From Mycolicibacterium austroafricanum (GTDB lineage: Bacteria; Actinomycetota; Actinomycetes; Mycobacteriales; Mycobacteriaceae), in NCBI RefSeq assembly GCF_000612725.1, contig NZ_HG964454.1, positions 267,951 to 331,950 of the forward strand: a DNA stretch of 64,000 nucleotides, read 5' to 3'. A program made the translations under genes and the position numbers. The notes beneath the pieces are model-generated. The model was not told the DNA's origin. It ran no database searches and saw only the letters and a list, made by a program, of their open reading frames with translations. Positions 53,253 through 62,779 of this stretch are shown piece by piece; the first letter of the stretch is position 1; each line of letters opens with the position of its first letter.

Positions 53253-53558
53253 ATGGACGTCGTTGCAGCTACCGAGTTCCTCGCCCGATCGTCCACGCTG
53301 ACCAGCGTGGGCTGGATCGGCTACATCATCATCGGGGCGATCGCGGGTTGGATCGCCGGCAAGATCGTCAAGGGGTCCGGTTCGGGCATCCTGATGAACA
53401 TCGTGATCGGTATCGTCGGTGCCCTCGTCGGCGGGTTCCTGTTGAGTTTCTTCCTGGACACCGCGGGCGGTGGCTGGTGGTTCACGTTGTTCACTGCGAT
53501 CCTCGGCTCGGTGATCCTGCTGTGGATCGTCGGAATGGTGACGAAGTCCCGTACCTAG
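53253..53558 (+). CDS. Small membrane protein, GlsB/YeaQ/YmgE family (Rv1861 homologue)
   Basis: This 101-residue protein has three hydrophobic segments and Gly-rich repeats ('GYIIIGAIAGWIAGKIVKG', 'IGIVGALVGGFLLSFF'), matching the GlsB/YeaQ/YmgE transglycosylase-associated family. It corresponds to Rv1861, the same length in M. tuberculosis, and its position between apa and adhA is conserved. Function unknown; a role in envelope or stress is often assumed. The ATG at 53253 has AGGTAGGAG upstream. The alcohol dehydrogenase gene starts 28 bp downstream. Confidence 0.83.
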   Translation: MDVVAATEFLARSSTLTSVGWIGYIIIGAIAGWIAGKIVKGSGSGILMNIVIGIVGALVGGFLLSFFLDTAGGGWWFTLFTAILGSVILLWIVGMVTKSRT

Positions 53559-53586
53559 GGGCGGTGCGCCATGGCATCGTGAGGGC

Positions 53587-54603
53587 GTGACCGCCCCGAC
53601 GATGCGTGCATGGCAGGTGCGCAGGCCGGGCCCGATGGCCACCAAGCCGCTGGTACGCGCCACAGTGCCGGTGCCGCAGCCCGGTCCCGACGAGCTGCTG
53701 GTCGCCGTACGGGCCTGCGGCGTGTGCCGCACCGACCTGCACGTGGCCGAGGGCGACCTCCCCGTGCACCGACCCCAGGTGATCCCGGGTCACGAGGTGG
53801 TCGGTGAAGTGGTGGCGCTCGGCCCGAACGCCGGGTCGCGGTTCGCGGTCGGTGACCGGGTCGGCATCGCGTGGCTGCGCCACACCTGCGGCACGTGCAG
53901 GTACTGTCTGCGCGGCCAGGAGAACCTGTGCCCGGAATCCCGCTACACCGGCTGGGATGCCGACGGAGGTTACGCCGAGTTCGCGACGGTGCCCGCCGAC
54001 TTCGCGCTGCGGCTACCCGACGGCTACTCCGATACCGAACTCGCCCCGCTGTTGTGCGCCGGCATCATCGGCTATCGCGCGCTGCTGCGTGCGGAGTTGC
54101 CGCCCGGCGGGCGCCTGGGGATCTACGGATTCGGCGGGAGCGCGCATCTGACGGCTCAGGTGGCGTTGGCCGGGGGTGCCGAGGTGCATGTCATGACCCG
54201 TGGCGAGCAGGCGCGTGAACTGGCGCTTTCGCTCGGCGCGGCGTCCGCACAGGGGGCCGCCGACCCGCCGCCGGTGCCGCTTGATGCCGCGATCCTGTTC
54301 GCCCCGGTCGGCGATCTGGTGTTGCCGGCCATGGAGGCGCTGGATCGCGGCGGCACGCTGTCCATCGCCGGCATCCACCTCAGCGACATCCCGGTGCTGA
54401 ACTACCAGCGGCATCTGTTCCGGGAGCGGCAGATGCGCTCGGTGACGGCGAACACCCGCGCCGATGCGCAGGCCTTCCTCGATTTCGCCGCGGGGCACCG
54501 GCTCGAGGTCACCAGCCCGCGGTATCCGCTCGACCGTGCCGACGACGCGCTCGGCGACCTGTGCACCGGCAGGATCGCGGGCGCGGCGGTGTTGGTGGTC
54601 TGA
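53587..54603 (+). CDS. adhA: Zinc-containing alcohol dehydrogenase
   Basis: This 338-residue medium-chain ADH matches Rv1862. It has the catalytic zinc motif 'CGVCRTDLHVAEGDLP' with Cys and 'GHEVVGEV', the structural zinc cluster CGTCRYCLRGQENLC (about 102-116, four Cys), and the cofactor-binding 'GIYGFGGSAHL' (about 177-187). It oxidises primary alcohols or reduces aldehydes with NAD(P). It starts with GTG 28 bp after the Rv1861-like gene. The next gene is convergent, 4 bp away from its stop. Confidence 0.93.
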   Translation: MTAPTMRAWQVRRPGPMATKPLVRATVPVPQPGPDELLVAVRACGVCRTDLHVAEGDLPVHRPQVIPGHEVVGEVVALGPNAGSRFAVGDRVGIAWLRHTCGTCRYCLRGQENLCPESRYTGWDADGGYAEFATVPADFALRLPDGYSDTELAPLLCAGIIGYRALLRAELPPGGRLGIYGFGGSAHLTAQVALAGGAEVHVMTRGEQARELALSLGAASAQGAADPPPVPLDAAILFAPVGDLVLPAMEALDRGGTLSIAGIHLSDIPVLNYQRHLFRERQMRSVTANTRADAQAFLDFAAGHRLEVTSPRYPLDRADDALGDLCTGRIAGAAVLVV

Positions 54604-54607
54604 TCCC

Positions 54608-55105
54608 TCAGAGCTCGGCGAGCGCGGCGCCCAGGCGGCCCGGCAGGTCACCGCTTCCGCACCGGTACAGCGGTCCCGAGCCATCGGAGAGCAGGAGCCG
54701 CAGCCGCGCCATGCCGCGTTCACACACCGGGCCGGGAGCGTGCAGGCGCTGGATCAGCCGCTCGATCAGCGCCTGGGCGGCGGTGACGGCACGGATGTCC
54801 AGCGGAGTCCGCGGCACCGGTGGCAGTGACGCTCCTCGGCGGGCGTCGGATACGGCGATGCTCAGCGCGTGCGCGATGGCCTGCCGCTCCGGCGTCGAGG
54901 TGATGCGGTGGCGGTGCGCGGCCAGGGGGCTACCCGCGGCGGCTGCGACGCCGACCGCGAGCTGCCGGTCCAGCGAGCGCGCCCGCAGCCGGGCGGTCAG
55001 CCGAGCGCGCAACCGATGACGCTGGGGTCGGGGTTGACGCTGCACGACTCGGCCGCCCATAGCGGCCCCGAGCGGCGCTCCGGCTGAAGTTCGGGGTCGG
55101 GACAT
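54608..55105 (-). CDS. Hypothetical Arg/Ala-rich protein
   Basis: This 165-residue protein is rich in Arg, Ala and Leu (basic N-terminal half). I do not recognise a domain. A run of about 8 Arg in 'RLRARLTARLRARSLDRQ' suggests an amphipathic helix. No signal peptide or membrane segment is present. It is in a 550-bp stretch with no other gene and is convergent with adhA and divergent from the CGNR regulator. ATG 55105 is chosen; a longer frame starts at 55156 in the intergenic region. It may be a real small protein or an over-called frame. Confidence 0.45.
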   Translation of the reverse strand: MSRPRTSAGAPLGAAMGGRVVQRQPRPQRHRLRARLTARLRARSLDRQLAVGVAAAAGSPLAAHRHRITSTPERQAIAHALSIAVSDARRGASLPPVPRTPLDIRAVTAAQALIERLIQRLHAPGPVCERGMARLRLLLSDGSGPLYRCGSGDLPGRLGAALAEL

Positions 55106-55204
55106 TTTTCGCTCTCGCTTTCCATGGGTGACTATCGAAAACGTTATACCGGTCACTCATGACTGGTCAAGCCATTTTGATGGTCATGGTGCTAGTCTTC
55201 TGGT

Positions 55205-55837
55205 GTGCGCGCGAACTGGCCGGATGACGACGAACCGAAGCCCGCGCCGCAGCCCCTGCGGCGTATCCAGGCGCTCGTCAACACGGTGGAACGGCCCGAC
55301 GGCGCCGATCGCCTTGCCGACCCCTCCGACGCACGGCCGTGGATGATCGCCAACGGGCTGTTGGCGCCGTCGGCCGAGTTGACCGCCGCCGACCTGGCGC
55401 TGGCCATCGAGGTGCGTGAAGCGTTGCGGGCGTTGCTGATCCACAACGCGGGAGGTCCCCGGCCGGGGCCCGAGGCGGTGGCCCCACTGCAGCGGATCGC
55501 GGCGAAGGGCCGGCTGCAGGCAGCGGTCGGGGACGGAGGTGTGGTGACGTTGCGGGTCGACGGCGACAGCGTGGCCGATCGGCTCGCCGGCCTGCTTCCG
55601 GTGATCCGCGACGGGCAGCGCGACGGCACCTGGGCGCTGCTCAAGGCGTGCGGTAACGACGAATGCCGGTGGGTGTTCTACGACTCCTCCCGCAACCACG
55701 GCGGCACATGGTGCGACATGGCGTCCTGCGGCAACAAGCTCAAGAACCGGCAGTTCCGTGCGCGAAGGCGCGCCGACGGACCGTCAGGACAGGTGCCACA
55801 CCAGGGCGGCGGCCAGCGCGCCCAGCCCGTTGAGTGA
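55205..55837 (+). CDS. CGNR zinc-finger protein
   Basis: This 210-residue protein has an N-terminal ABATE-like region ('NTVERPDGADRLADPSDARPWM', about 26-47) and the C-terminal CGNR zinc finger with 'CGNDECRWVFYD' and 'CDMASCGNKLKNRQF' (four Cys, about 146-190). Such proteins are DNA-binding regulators found widely in actinobacteria; ligands are unknown. It starts 100 bp from a divergent gene whose promoter region has TGGTCA half-sites. The last 54 bp overlap the CPBP protease gene on the opposite strand. Confidence 0.83.
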   Translation: MRANWPDDDEPKPAPQPLRRIQALVNTVERPDGADRLADPSDARPWMIANGLLAPSAELTAADLALAIEVREALRALLIHNAGGPRPGPEAVAPLQRIAAKGRLQAAVGDGGVVTLRVDGDSVADRLAGLLPVIRDGQRDGTWALLKACGNDECRWVFYDSSRNHGGTWCDMASCGNKLKNRQFRARRRADGPSGQVPHQGGGQRAQPVE

Positions 55838-56545
55838 CCAGTGCAGGGCGATGGGGGCGATCAGGCTGCCGCTGCGGCGGCGTAACCAGGTGAACACGAA
55901 ACCCGCCGCGGCCGTGGCGATCACCGCGCCGACGACGCCGACCACCATGCCGAACACCCCGCCGCCGAGGATCTTGGTGAAGCCGACATTGCTGGCGGTC
56001 AGGCCCAGCGACGTGGCGATGTGCCACAACCCGAACAGCAGCGAACCTGCGGCGGCGACACCACGCCAACCCCACGCCCGGTCCAGCGCCCCGTGCAGCA
56101 CGCCACGGAACGCCAGCTCTTCGGGGATCACGGTCTGCAGCGGAATGATGATCATCGACGCGACCAGCGCGCCCGACAGCGTCGCGTAGTTGTCGTTCAG
56201 GAACATCGGCCGGGTGACCGGCAGCAGGACACCGACGGCGATGACCGTCCCGACGAGCGCGACCGCCCCGAGGGCGTAGCCTGCACCGGATTTCCAGTGC
56301 TCACGGCCCAGGCCCAGCTCGGACCACCCGAGACCGCGGGACCGGACCAGCAGCAGCAGCCCGACCGCGGCCGCGGGGACGACGGCGATGTTCGCCCACG
56401 GCGTCGTGAAGTGCGCCAGCAGGTTCGTCAGCGCCAGTACGACGACGACGATCGCGATGTCGACGTAGATCCGGAAGTGATGCAGCGCCGACAGGTGCCC
56501 CATCCACGGATGGTGCTCGACCGGTGCGGCGATGGCGTCAGACAT
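55784..56545 (-). CDS. CPBP-family intramembrane metalloprotease
   Basis: This 253-residue membrane protein has about seven hydrophobic segments and the CPBP (Abi/CAAX-like) motifs: 'PEELAFRGVLHG' (about 150-161; EExxxR), 'FGLWHIATS' and 'LHWSLNGLG' with the conserved His. Family members cleave membrane proteins or prenylated substrates; the bacterial substrates are mostly unknown. In M. tuberculosis an integral membrane protein gene occupies a similar place (Rv1863c). ATG 56545 is the sensible start; the long upstream frame is Arg-rich and not coding. It overlaps the CGNR gene by 54 bp. Confidence 0.82.
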   Translation of the reverse strand: MSDAIAAPVEHHPWMGHLSALHHFRIYVDIAIVVVVLALTNLLAHFTTPWANIAVVPAAAVGLLLLVRSRGLGWSELGLGREHWKSGAGYALGAVALVGTVIAVGVLLPVTRPMFLNDNYATLSGALVASMIIIPLQTVIPEELAFRGVLHGALDRAWGWRGVAAAGSLLFGLWHIATSLGLTASNVGFTKILGGGVFGMVVGVVGAVIATAAAGFVFTWLRRRSGSLIAPIALHWSLNGLGALAAALVWHLS

Positions 56546-56564
56546 AACTGCACCAGGATACCGG

Positions 56565-59063
56565 CTATTCGTTGTCACCCCCGGTGGCTGCGGTGGCGTC
56601 GGCGGCCGCGGTACCGAATCCCGACTCCCGCGCCGCCGGCCAGACCCAGTCCTTGACCTCGGGGATGTCGTCGCCGTGGGCGCGGGTGTACTCACGCGCC
56701 GCGATGCGCTTGTCGGCCATCTGCTGGCGCAGCGTCGCACACGTCGAACCCAGCGACGGGACCCGGTCGATCACGTCCATCACCAGGTGGTAGCGGTCGA
56801 GGTCGTTGAGCATCACCATGTCGAACGGTGTCGTCGTGGTGCCTTCCTCCTTGTAACCGCGGACGTGGAGGTTGGCGTGGCCCGCACGCCGGTAGGTCAG
56901 CCGGTGGATCAGCCACGGGTAGCCGTGGTAGGCGAAGATGATGGGCCGATCGGTGGTGAAGATCATGTCGAAGTCGCGGTCGGACAGCCCGTGCGGGTGC
57001 TCGGTACGGTCCTGCAGCCGCATCAGATCCACCACGTTGACGAAGCGGAGCTTCAGGTCCGGCAGGTGTCGGCGCAGGATGTCGGCGGCGGCCAGCGCCT
57101 CCAGCGTCGGAATGTCCCCGGCGGCCGCGAGGACGACGTCGGGGTCGGTGCCCAACTGCTCCGAACCGGCCCACTCCCAGATGCCCAGCCCGCGGATGCA
57201 GTGCGCGACCGCCTGCTCCATCGTCAGGAAATTGGGCGACGGCTGCTTGCCCGCGACGACGACGTTGACGTATTGGCGCGAGCGCAGGCAGTGGTCGTAG
57301 GTGGACAGCAACGTGTTGGCGTCCGGCGGAAGGTAGACGCGCACCACCTTGGCGCTCTTGTTCACCACGTGGTCGATGAAACCCGGGTCCTGGTGCGAGA
57401 ACCCGTTGTGGTCCTGGCGCCAGACATGGCTGGACAACAGGTAGTTCAGACTGGCGATGGGCCGCCGCCACGGGATGCCGTTGGTGACCTTGAGCCACTT
57501 GGCGTGCTGGTTGAGCATCGAGTCGATGATGTGGATGAAAGCCTCGTAGCAGTTGAACAGTCCGTGCCGACCGGTCAGCAGATAGCCCTCCAGCCACCCC
57601 TGGCACTGGTGCTCGGAGAGCATCTCGACCACCCGGCCCGCCCGCGCCAGGTGCTCGTCGACCTCCGGACCGAAGAACTCGGCGTTCCACTGCTTGTCGG
57701 TGGCGTCGTAGACGGCCTGCAGCCGGTTGGACGCGGTCTCGTCGGGTCCGAAAATGCGGAAGTTGTCCGGATTGAGCCGGATCACCTCGGTCAACCACTG
57801 GCCGAGCACACGGGTGGCCTCGGCGATGGTGGCACCGGGCGCGGGGACGTCCACGCCGTACTCCCGGAAGTCGGGCAGCCTGAGGTCCTTCAGCAGCAGC
57901 CCGCCGTTGGCGTGCGGGTTGTCGCTCATCCGCAGCGGCCCCGCCGGCGCCAGAGAGGCGATGTCGGGCAACAGCTTTCCGTCGGTGTCGAACAGCTCCT
58001 CGGCCCGGTAGGAGCCCAGCCAGTCGGCGAGCACTCCGAGGTGTTCGGCGGTGTCGCGGGCGTTGGCCAGCGGCACCTGATGGGCCCGCCACGAACCGGT
58101 GGTCTTCTTGCCGTCGATGTAGGCCGGGCCGGTCCAGCCTTTCGGGGTGCGGAAGACGATCATCGGCCAGCTCGGGCGCGACTCGTCACCTGCTGAGGCT
58201 CTGGCCTTGATGTCGGCGATCTCGTCGAGGACGTCGTCGAGCAGGGTCGCGAAGCGTCGGTGGGCATCGGCGTGATCAGCCTGGGCCGCGTCGTCGGGCA
58301 CCTCGAAGAAGTAGGGGTGATGCCCGTAACCGGTCAGCAGGCTGCGCAGTTCCTCGGTGGGGATACGGGCCAGCAGCGTCGGGTTGGCGATCTTGTAGCC
58401 GTTGAGGTGCAGGATCGGCAGCACCACACCGTCCTTGCCGGCGTTGACCAGCTTGTTGGAGTGCCAGCTGGTGGCCAGTGGACCCGTCTCGGCCTCTCCG
58501 TCACCGACCACCGCGGCCACCAGCAGGTCCGGGTTGTCGAACGCGGCGCCGTACGCGTGGGACAGCGCGTAGCCGAGCTCGCCGCCCTCGTGGATCGACC
58601 CGGGGGTCTCGGGCGCGACGTGCGAGGGGATGCCGCCGGGGAAGGAGAACTGGCGGAACAGCCGGCGCATCCCTTCGGCGTCCTGGGTGATGTCGGAGTA
58701 GATCTCGCTGTAGGTGCCGTCGAGGTAGGCGTTGGCCACCAGCCCCGGGCCGCCGTGGCCCGGACCGGTCAGATAGATCGTCGACTGCCCACGCTCCTTG
58801 ATCGCCCGGTTGAGGTGGGCGTAGAGGAAGTTGAGCCCCGGCGTCGTGCCCCAGTGGCCCAGCAACCTCGGTTTGACGTCGTCGCGGGTCAGGGGGGTGC
58901 GTAGCAGCGGGTTGTCGAGCAGGTAGATCTGGCCCACCGACAGGTAGTTGGCTGCCCGCCACCACCGGTCGAGCTGATCGATCTCCGCATCGGCCAGCGG
59001 CCGGCGGTCCCCGGTCCTCCACGAGGTCGTCGGGCTCTGCTCGGCTGTGGTCGTGGTAGTCAT
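56565..59063 (-). CDS. xfp: Phosphoketolase
   Basis: This 832-residue thiamine diphosphate enzyme cleaves xylulose 5-phosphate or fructose 6-phosphate with phosphate to acetyl phosphate and an aldose phosphate. It has 'GPGHGGPGLVANAYLDGTYSE', the TPP-binding 'GDGEAETGPLATSWHSNK' (about 186-203), 'HLNGYKIANPT', and the His-containing 'SHQDPGFIDHVVNKS' of the second half. ATG 59063 was chosen over GTG/ATG 12 bp upstream because of the family N-terminus. No acetate kinase gene is in the window. A link to the pentose phosphate enzyme Gnd is metabolic only. Confidence 0.92.
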   Translation of the reverse strand: MTTTTTAEQSPTTSWRTGDRRPLADAEIDQLDRWWRAANYLSVGQIYLLDNPLLRTPLTRDDVKPRLLGHWGTTPGLNFLYAHLNRAIKERGQSTIYLTGPGHGGPGLVANAYLDGTYSEIYSDITQDAEGMRRLFRQFSFPGGIPSHVAPETPGSIHEGGELGYALSHAYGAAFDNPDLLVAAVVGDGEAETGPLATSWHSNKLVNAGKDGVVLPILHLNGYKIANPTLLARIPTEELRSLLTGYGHHPYFFEVPDDAAQADHADAHRRFATLLDDVLDEIADIKARASAGDESRPSWPMIVFRTPKGWTGPAYIDGKKTTGSWRAHQVPLANARDTAEHLGVLADWLGSYRAEELFDTDGKLLPDIASLAPAGPLRMSDNPHANGGLLLKDLRLPDFREYGVDVPAPGATIAEATRVLGQWLTEVIRLNPDNFRIFGPDETASNRLQAVYDATDKQWNAEFFGPEVDEHLARAGRVVEMLSEHQCQGWLEGYLLTGRHGLFNCYEAFIHIIDSMLNQHAKWLKVTNGIPWRRPIASLNYLLSSHVWRQDHNGFSHQDPGFIDHVVNKSAKVVRVYLPPDANTLLSTYDHCLRSRQYVNVVVAGKQPSPNFLTMEQAVAHCIRGLGIWEWAGSEQLGTDPDVVLAAAGDIPTLEALAAADILRRHLPDLKLRFVNVVDLMRLQDRTEHPHGLSDRDFDMIFTTDRPIIFAYHGYPWLIHRLTYRRAGHANLHVRGYKEEGTTTTPFDMVMLNDLDRYHLVMDVIDRVPSLGSTCATLRQQMADKRIAAREYTRAHGDDIPEVKDWVWPAARESGFGTAAADATAATGGDNE

Positions 59064-59238
59064 CTCTCCATCCAACTCCGCATCGGGGTCCGGTCAACTC
59101 GTACCCGATGGCGTGCGCGTTAATCTTTCGCGCACCGTTATCGTGACTAGTCACCAGTTGGGTCGCCGACGGGATGCTGTCGGCCCGTCGCCCATCCCAC
59201 TTGCGACACAGCTCATCTAGCGGAAAGGCGCATCGTCG

Positions 59239-60714
59239 ATGCCCATCGATCCCAGGACTCCGGTTCTCGTCGGCTACGGCCAGGTGAACCAGCACGACGA
59301 GAACCCCGACGTCGAACCGGTCGACCTGATGGTGCAGGCCGCCCGGGCGGCCGCGGACCCCCGGTTGCTGGAGGCGGTCGACGCGGTGCGTGTGGTGAAC
59401 CTGCTGTCCTGGCGCTATCGCGACCCCGGGCTGCTTCTGGCGCAACGCATCCGGGCCGACAAGGCGGTGACGCGGTACACCGGTATCGGTGGGAACGTCC
59501 CGCAGACCCTGGTGAACATGGCCTGCCTCGACATCCAGCAGGGGAAGGCCGATGTGGTGCTGATCGCCGGGGCGGAGACGTGGCGGACACGCAGCCGGAT
59601 TCGTGCCGCCGGACGCAGGCCGGACTGGACCAAGCAGGACGAATCGGTGCCGTCGGCGCCGGGCGGCGACGAGAGCGTGCCGATGGCGGCCCCGTCCGAC
59701 ATCCGGATCAACCTGGATCGGCCGGCTTACGTGTATCCGATGTTCGAGCAGGCGCTGCGTATCGCCGCGGGCGAGACCCCCGACGAGCACCGCCGCCGCA
59801 TCGGCGAGCTGTGGGCGCAGTTCTCCGCCGTGGCGGCGGACAACCCGCACGCCTGGAACCGGGAGGCGCTGACCCCCGAGCAGATCTGGCAGCCGTCCGC
59901 GTCCAACCGGATGATCAGCTGGCCCTACACCAAGTTGATGAACTCCAACAACATGGTCGATCAGGGCGCGGTGTTGATCGTGGCGTCGGCGGAGAAGGCC
60001 CGCCATCTCCAGATCCCGTCCGACCGCTGGGTTTTCCCGTATGCGGGAGCCGATTCCCACGACACGTACGCCATCGCCGAGCGAGCGGAGTTCCACACCT
60101 CACCGGCGATCCGCATCGCGGGACGGCGGGCGCTGGAACTGGCGGGCGCCGGCGTCGACGACATGGATCTGGTCGACGTGTACTCGTGCTTCCCGTCGGC
60201 CGTTCAGGTCGCCGCACGGGAACTGGGTCTTCCGGTCGGGAAGCCGGACCGGCCGTTGACCGTCACCGGCGGACTGACCTTCGCGGGTGGACCGTGGAAC
60301 AACTACGTCACCCATTCCATCGCGACGATGGCCGAACGGCTGGCCGCGCAGCCGGGCCAGCGAGGCCTGATCACCGCCAACGGCGGCTATCTCACCAAAC
60401 ACAGCTTCGGCGTGTACGGCACCGAACCCCCGAAACACGAATTCCGTTGGGAAGACGTCCAGTCCGAGGTGGACCGGGAACCCACCCGCACTGCGGTGGT
60501 GGAGTGGAGCGGTGTCGGCACCGTCGAGTCGTGGACCACCCCGGTGGACCGGGACGGAGCGCCGGAGAAGGCGTTCCTGGCCGTCCGGACCCCTGAGGAC
60601 GCCCGTGTGCTCGCCGTGATCACCGACCGCGCCGGCGCCGAGGCGACCGTGCGCGACGACATCGCGGGCGCCGCGGTGCGCGTGCACGCCGACGGAACGG
60701 CGTCCCTGGAGTAG
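59239..60714 (+). CDS. Thiolase-like acetyl-CoA acetyltransferase family protein (Rv1867 homologue)
   Basis: This 491-residue protein has thiolase-superfamily sequence: 'TPVLVGYGQVNQ' start, 'GIGGNVPQTLVNMACLDIQQG' (where the normal thiolase cysteine region lies), and 'GLTFAGGPWNNYVTHSIATMAE' near residue 350. It corresponds to Rv1867. The nucleophilic Cys would be in 'NMACLDIQQGKADVVLIAGAE' (about 95). The likely role is in lipid or sterol metabolism, perhaps transferring acyl groups, but not a classical acetyl-CoA acetyltransferase. The ATG lies 175 bp from the divergent phosphoketolase gene. Confidence 0.78.
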   Translation: MPIDPRTPVLVGYGQVNQHDENPDVEPVDLMVQAARAAADPRLLEAVDAVRVVNLLSWRYRDPGLLLAQRIRADKAVTRYTGIGGNVPQTLVNMACLDIQQGKADVVLIAGAETWRTRSRIRAAGRRPDWTKQDESVPSAPGGDESVPMAAPSDIRINLDRPAYVYPMFEQALRIAAGETPDEHRRRIGELWAQFSAVAADNPHAWNREALTPEQIWQPSASNRMISWPYTKLMNSNNMVDQGAVLIVASAEKARHLQIPSDRWVFPYAGADSHDTYAIAERAEFHTSPAIRIAGRRALELAGAGVDDMDLVDVYSCFPSAVQVAARELGLPVGKPDRPLTVTGGLTFAGGPWNNYVTHSIATMAERLAAQPGQRGLITANGGYLTKHSFGVYGTEPPKHEFRWEDVQSEVDREPTRTAVVEWSGVGTVESWTTPVDRDGAPEKAFLAVRTPEDARVLAVITDRAGAEATVRDDIAGAAVRVHADGTASLE

Positions 60715-60717
60715 CCC

Positions 60718-61716
60718 TCAGAGCAGCCCGAGGGCGGCCACCGCATCGCGTTCGGTGCGCAGCTCCGCCACGCTCGCATCGATGCGGGCCCGCGAGAACG
60801 GGTTGATGTCGAGCCCTTCGACGATCTCCCAGCGGCCACCGACGGACCGGCACGGAAACGAACACACCAGGCCTTCGTCCACCCCGTAGGCGCCGGGGGA
60901 GGGCAGCGCCACCGAGGTCCAGTCCCCGTCGGGGGTGCCGTGCACCCAGTCGTCGATGTGGTCGATGGCGCCGTTGGCCGCCGACGCCGCGGAGCTGGCC
61001 CCGCGCGCCTCGATGATGGCGGTGCCGCGCCGGGCCACGGTGGGAATGAAATCGTCTGTGAGCCAACGGGTGTCGGCGGCGTAGTCGGCGCCTGAGCGCC
61101 CGCCGACGACGGCGTGGAAGATGTCGGGGTACTGGGTGGGCGAGTGATTGCCCCAGATCGTCATCCGGCTGATCTCGGTGACGGGGACACCGCTGTGCCG
61201 CGCCGTTGCCGCGACCGCCCGGTTGTGGTCCAGCCGGGTCAGCGCGGTGAACCTGTCGGCGGGGATGTCGGGGGCGTGCGCGGAGGCCACCAGCGCGTTG
61301 GTGTTCGCGGGATTGCCGACCACCAGTACCCGCACGTCGGGGCTGGCGCCGGCGTTGAGCGCCTTACCCGAAGTCGCGAAGATCTCGGCGTTCGCGCCGA
61401 GCAGATCGGCGCGCTCCATGCCTTTGGTGCGGGGCCTGGCCCCGATCAGCAGCGCGACGTCGACGCCGTCGAAGGCCCGGGTCGGATCGTCGTAGATCTC
61501 GGTGCCGGCCAGCAGCGGGAACGCGCCGTCCTCGAGCTCCATCACCACGCCTTCTGCGGCGCGCACGGCATCGGGCAGCTCCAGCAGCCGCAGCGTGACC
61601 GGGGTGGTGTGGCCGAGCATGGCACCGGCGGCGATCCGGAACAGGGCGGCGTACCCGATGTGGCCGGCCGCGCCGGTGACGGCGACCGTGACCGGCGAGG
61701 CGGTTGTCGACGACAT
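60718..61716 (-). CDS. mdh: Malate dehydrogenase
   Basis: This 332-residue NAD-dependent malate dehydrogenase has 'VTGAAGHIGYAALFRIA' as dinucleotide fold, 'DDPTRAFDGVDVALLIGARPR' for cofactor contact, 'LTRLDHNRA' and the catalytic His in 'IWGNHSPTQYPD'. It oxidises malate to oxaloacetate in the TCA cycle. ATG 61716 is the family start; the preceding in-frame extension is not coding. It is not syntenic with M. tuberculosis mdh (Rv1240). It is 14 bp downstream of the lipoprotein gene on the same strand. Confidence 0.94.
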   Translation of the reverse strand: MSSTTASPVTVAVTGAAGHIGYAALFRIAAGAMLGHTTPVTLRLLELPDAVRAAEGVVMELEDGAFPLLAGTEIYDDPTRAFDGVDVALLIGARPRTKGMERADLLGANAEIFATSGKALNAGASPDVRVLVVGNPANTNALVASAHAPDIPADRFTALTRLDHNRAVAATARHSGVPVTEISRMTIWGNHSPTQYPDIFHAVVGGRSGADYAADTRWLTDDFIPTVARRGTAIIEARGASSAASAANGAIDHIDDWVHGTPDGDWTSVALPSPGAYGVDEGLVCSFPCRSVGGRWEIVEGLDINPFSRARIDASVAELRTERDAVAALGLL

Positions 61717-61730
61717 GGAGCCAACCCTAG

Positions 61731-62330
61731 TCAGGGCGCGTCGGCGGGCACGTCGGTGTACTGCGCGACGAAGCCGTCGGCGGAGAACGTGAAGCCCTTG
61801 CCGCTGGCCTCGGACAGGCACGAAATCCCCACGGCCTCTTGCACATTGCACCGGAAACCGGCGACCGCCAGGATCCTGTTGAACGGCAGCTCGGGGGCCG
61901 GGTCCGGCGCGAGCCCGAACGCCGGAGTGGCGAGAGCGACGAATTGCGGGTCGGCGTCGCGGTCCACCACGATGGCGTTGGGTGCGCTGGGCTCACCGTC
62001 GGCGCCGGGCACCTCGTCCGGCGCACCGGTGATCCCGATGCTCGCGGCGTTGCGGGTGTCCTGACAGCCCGCACGCACGCGGGGCACGATCGCGCATTCC
62101 CACCGACCGCTCGGTGAGGTGAAGTAGTAGCCGGTCTGACCGTCGACCTCGGCGGCGAAGTGGTACGCGTTGGCCAGGTGGGCGTTGCTCGGCCTGGTGG
62201 TGGTCGGCGCGGCGGAGGCGGACGGGCGCGGCGGCACCGTCGATTCGTCGGTGTTGACGACGGTCGGACCCGAGCAGGAGACGCTGCCCAGAGCGAGCAG
62301 CATGAGGCAGACGTACTTGATGGCAGGCAT
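61731..62330 (-). CDS. Putative secreted lipoprotein
   Basis: This 199-residue protein has a signal sequence with a possible lipobox (SVSC, Cys about residue 19) and a Ser/Thr/Pro-rich linker. The mature part (about 50-199) has conserved-looking Trp and Cys residues ('RWECAIVPRVRAGCQD', 'GFRCNVQEAVGISCL', 'YYFTSPSG') that suggest disulfides. I do not recognise the family. It is preceded by the TfoX-like gene (25 bp) and followed by mdh (14 bp) on the same strand. A lipoprotein role in the envelope is inferred. Confidence 0.6.
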   Translation of the reverse strand: MPAIKYVCLMLLALGSVSCSGPTVVNTDESTVPPRPSASAAPTTTRPSNAHLANAYHFAAEVDGQTGYYFTSPSGRWECAIVPRVRAGCQDTRNAASIGITGAPDEVPGADGEPSAPNAIVVDRDADPQFVALATPAFGLAPDPAPELPFNRILAVAGFRCNVQEAVGISCLSEASGKGFTFSADGFVAQYTDVPADAP

Positions 62331-62355
62331 GTCGGTGTCCAAGCGTGCCACGTCG

Positions 62356-62688
62356 CTACTTCGGCGGAAGGGCCCGGGCGTACTCGACGCCGCGCGTCAC
62401 CCACGGCTTGAGCTGACGTTTCGTCGTGATCCCGGCGGGGCGCACCCGCAGCCATCCGCGGGCTTCGCGTCCGGCCATCACCATCGGTTCGACGTGGTCC
62501 CGGGACAGCAAGGCCTCGGTCTGGTCGCGCGGGACCCGGACCATCAGCCCGCCCTTGGAGCTGACGACGACGGCCATGTTGCCGTTGATCAGGAAGGCCA
62601 GCCCACCGAACATGGCCTTCTCCTCGACACCCCGCTCGGCGGCGATCAATTCACGGATGCGATCGGCGAGTTCGGCGTCGTAGGCCAT
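62356..62688 (-). CDS. TfoX N-terminal-domain protein
   Basis: This 110-residue protein has the TfoX/Sxy N-terminal domain: 'VEEKAMFGGLAFLINGNMAVVVSS' (about 21-44) and 'LMVRVPRDQTEALL'. In proteobacteria the domain occurs in competence regulators, but in actinobacteria small stand-alone forms exist with no known role. It sits between the lon end and the lipoprotein gene on the minus strand. An ATG at 62688 with AAAGGTGAGC upstream supports the start. Confidence 0.85.
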   Translation of the reverse strand: MAYDAELADRIRELIAAERGVEEKAMFGGLAFLINGNMAVVVSSKGGLMVRVPRDQTEALLSRDHVEPMVMAGREARGWLRVRPAGITTKRQLKPWVTRGVEYARALPPK

Positions 62689-62779
62689 GACAGCTCACCT
62701 TTCTCCGCGAAAGCGCGCGTCTGCAACCGTGACACGCCGTCAGCCACGTACAAACGCACGCCTTCGCGCAGAACCCCCG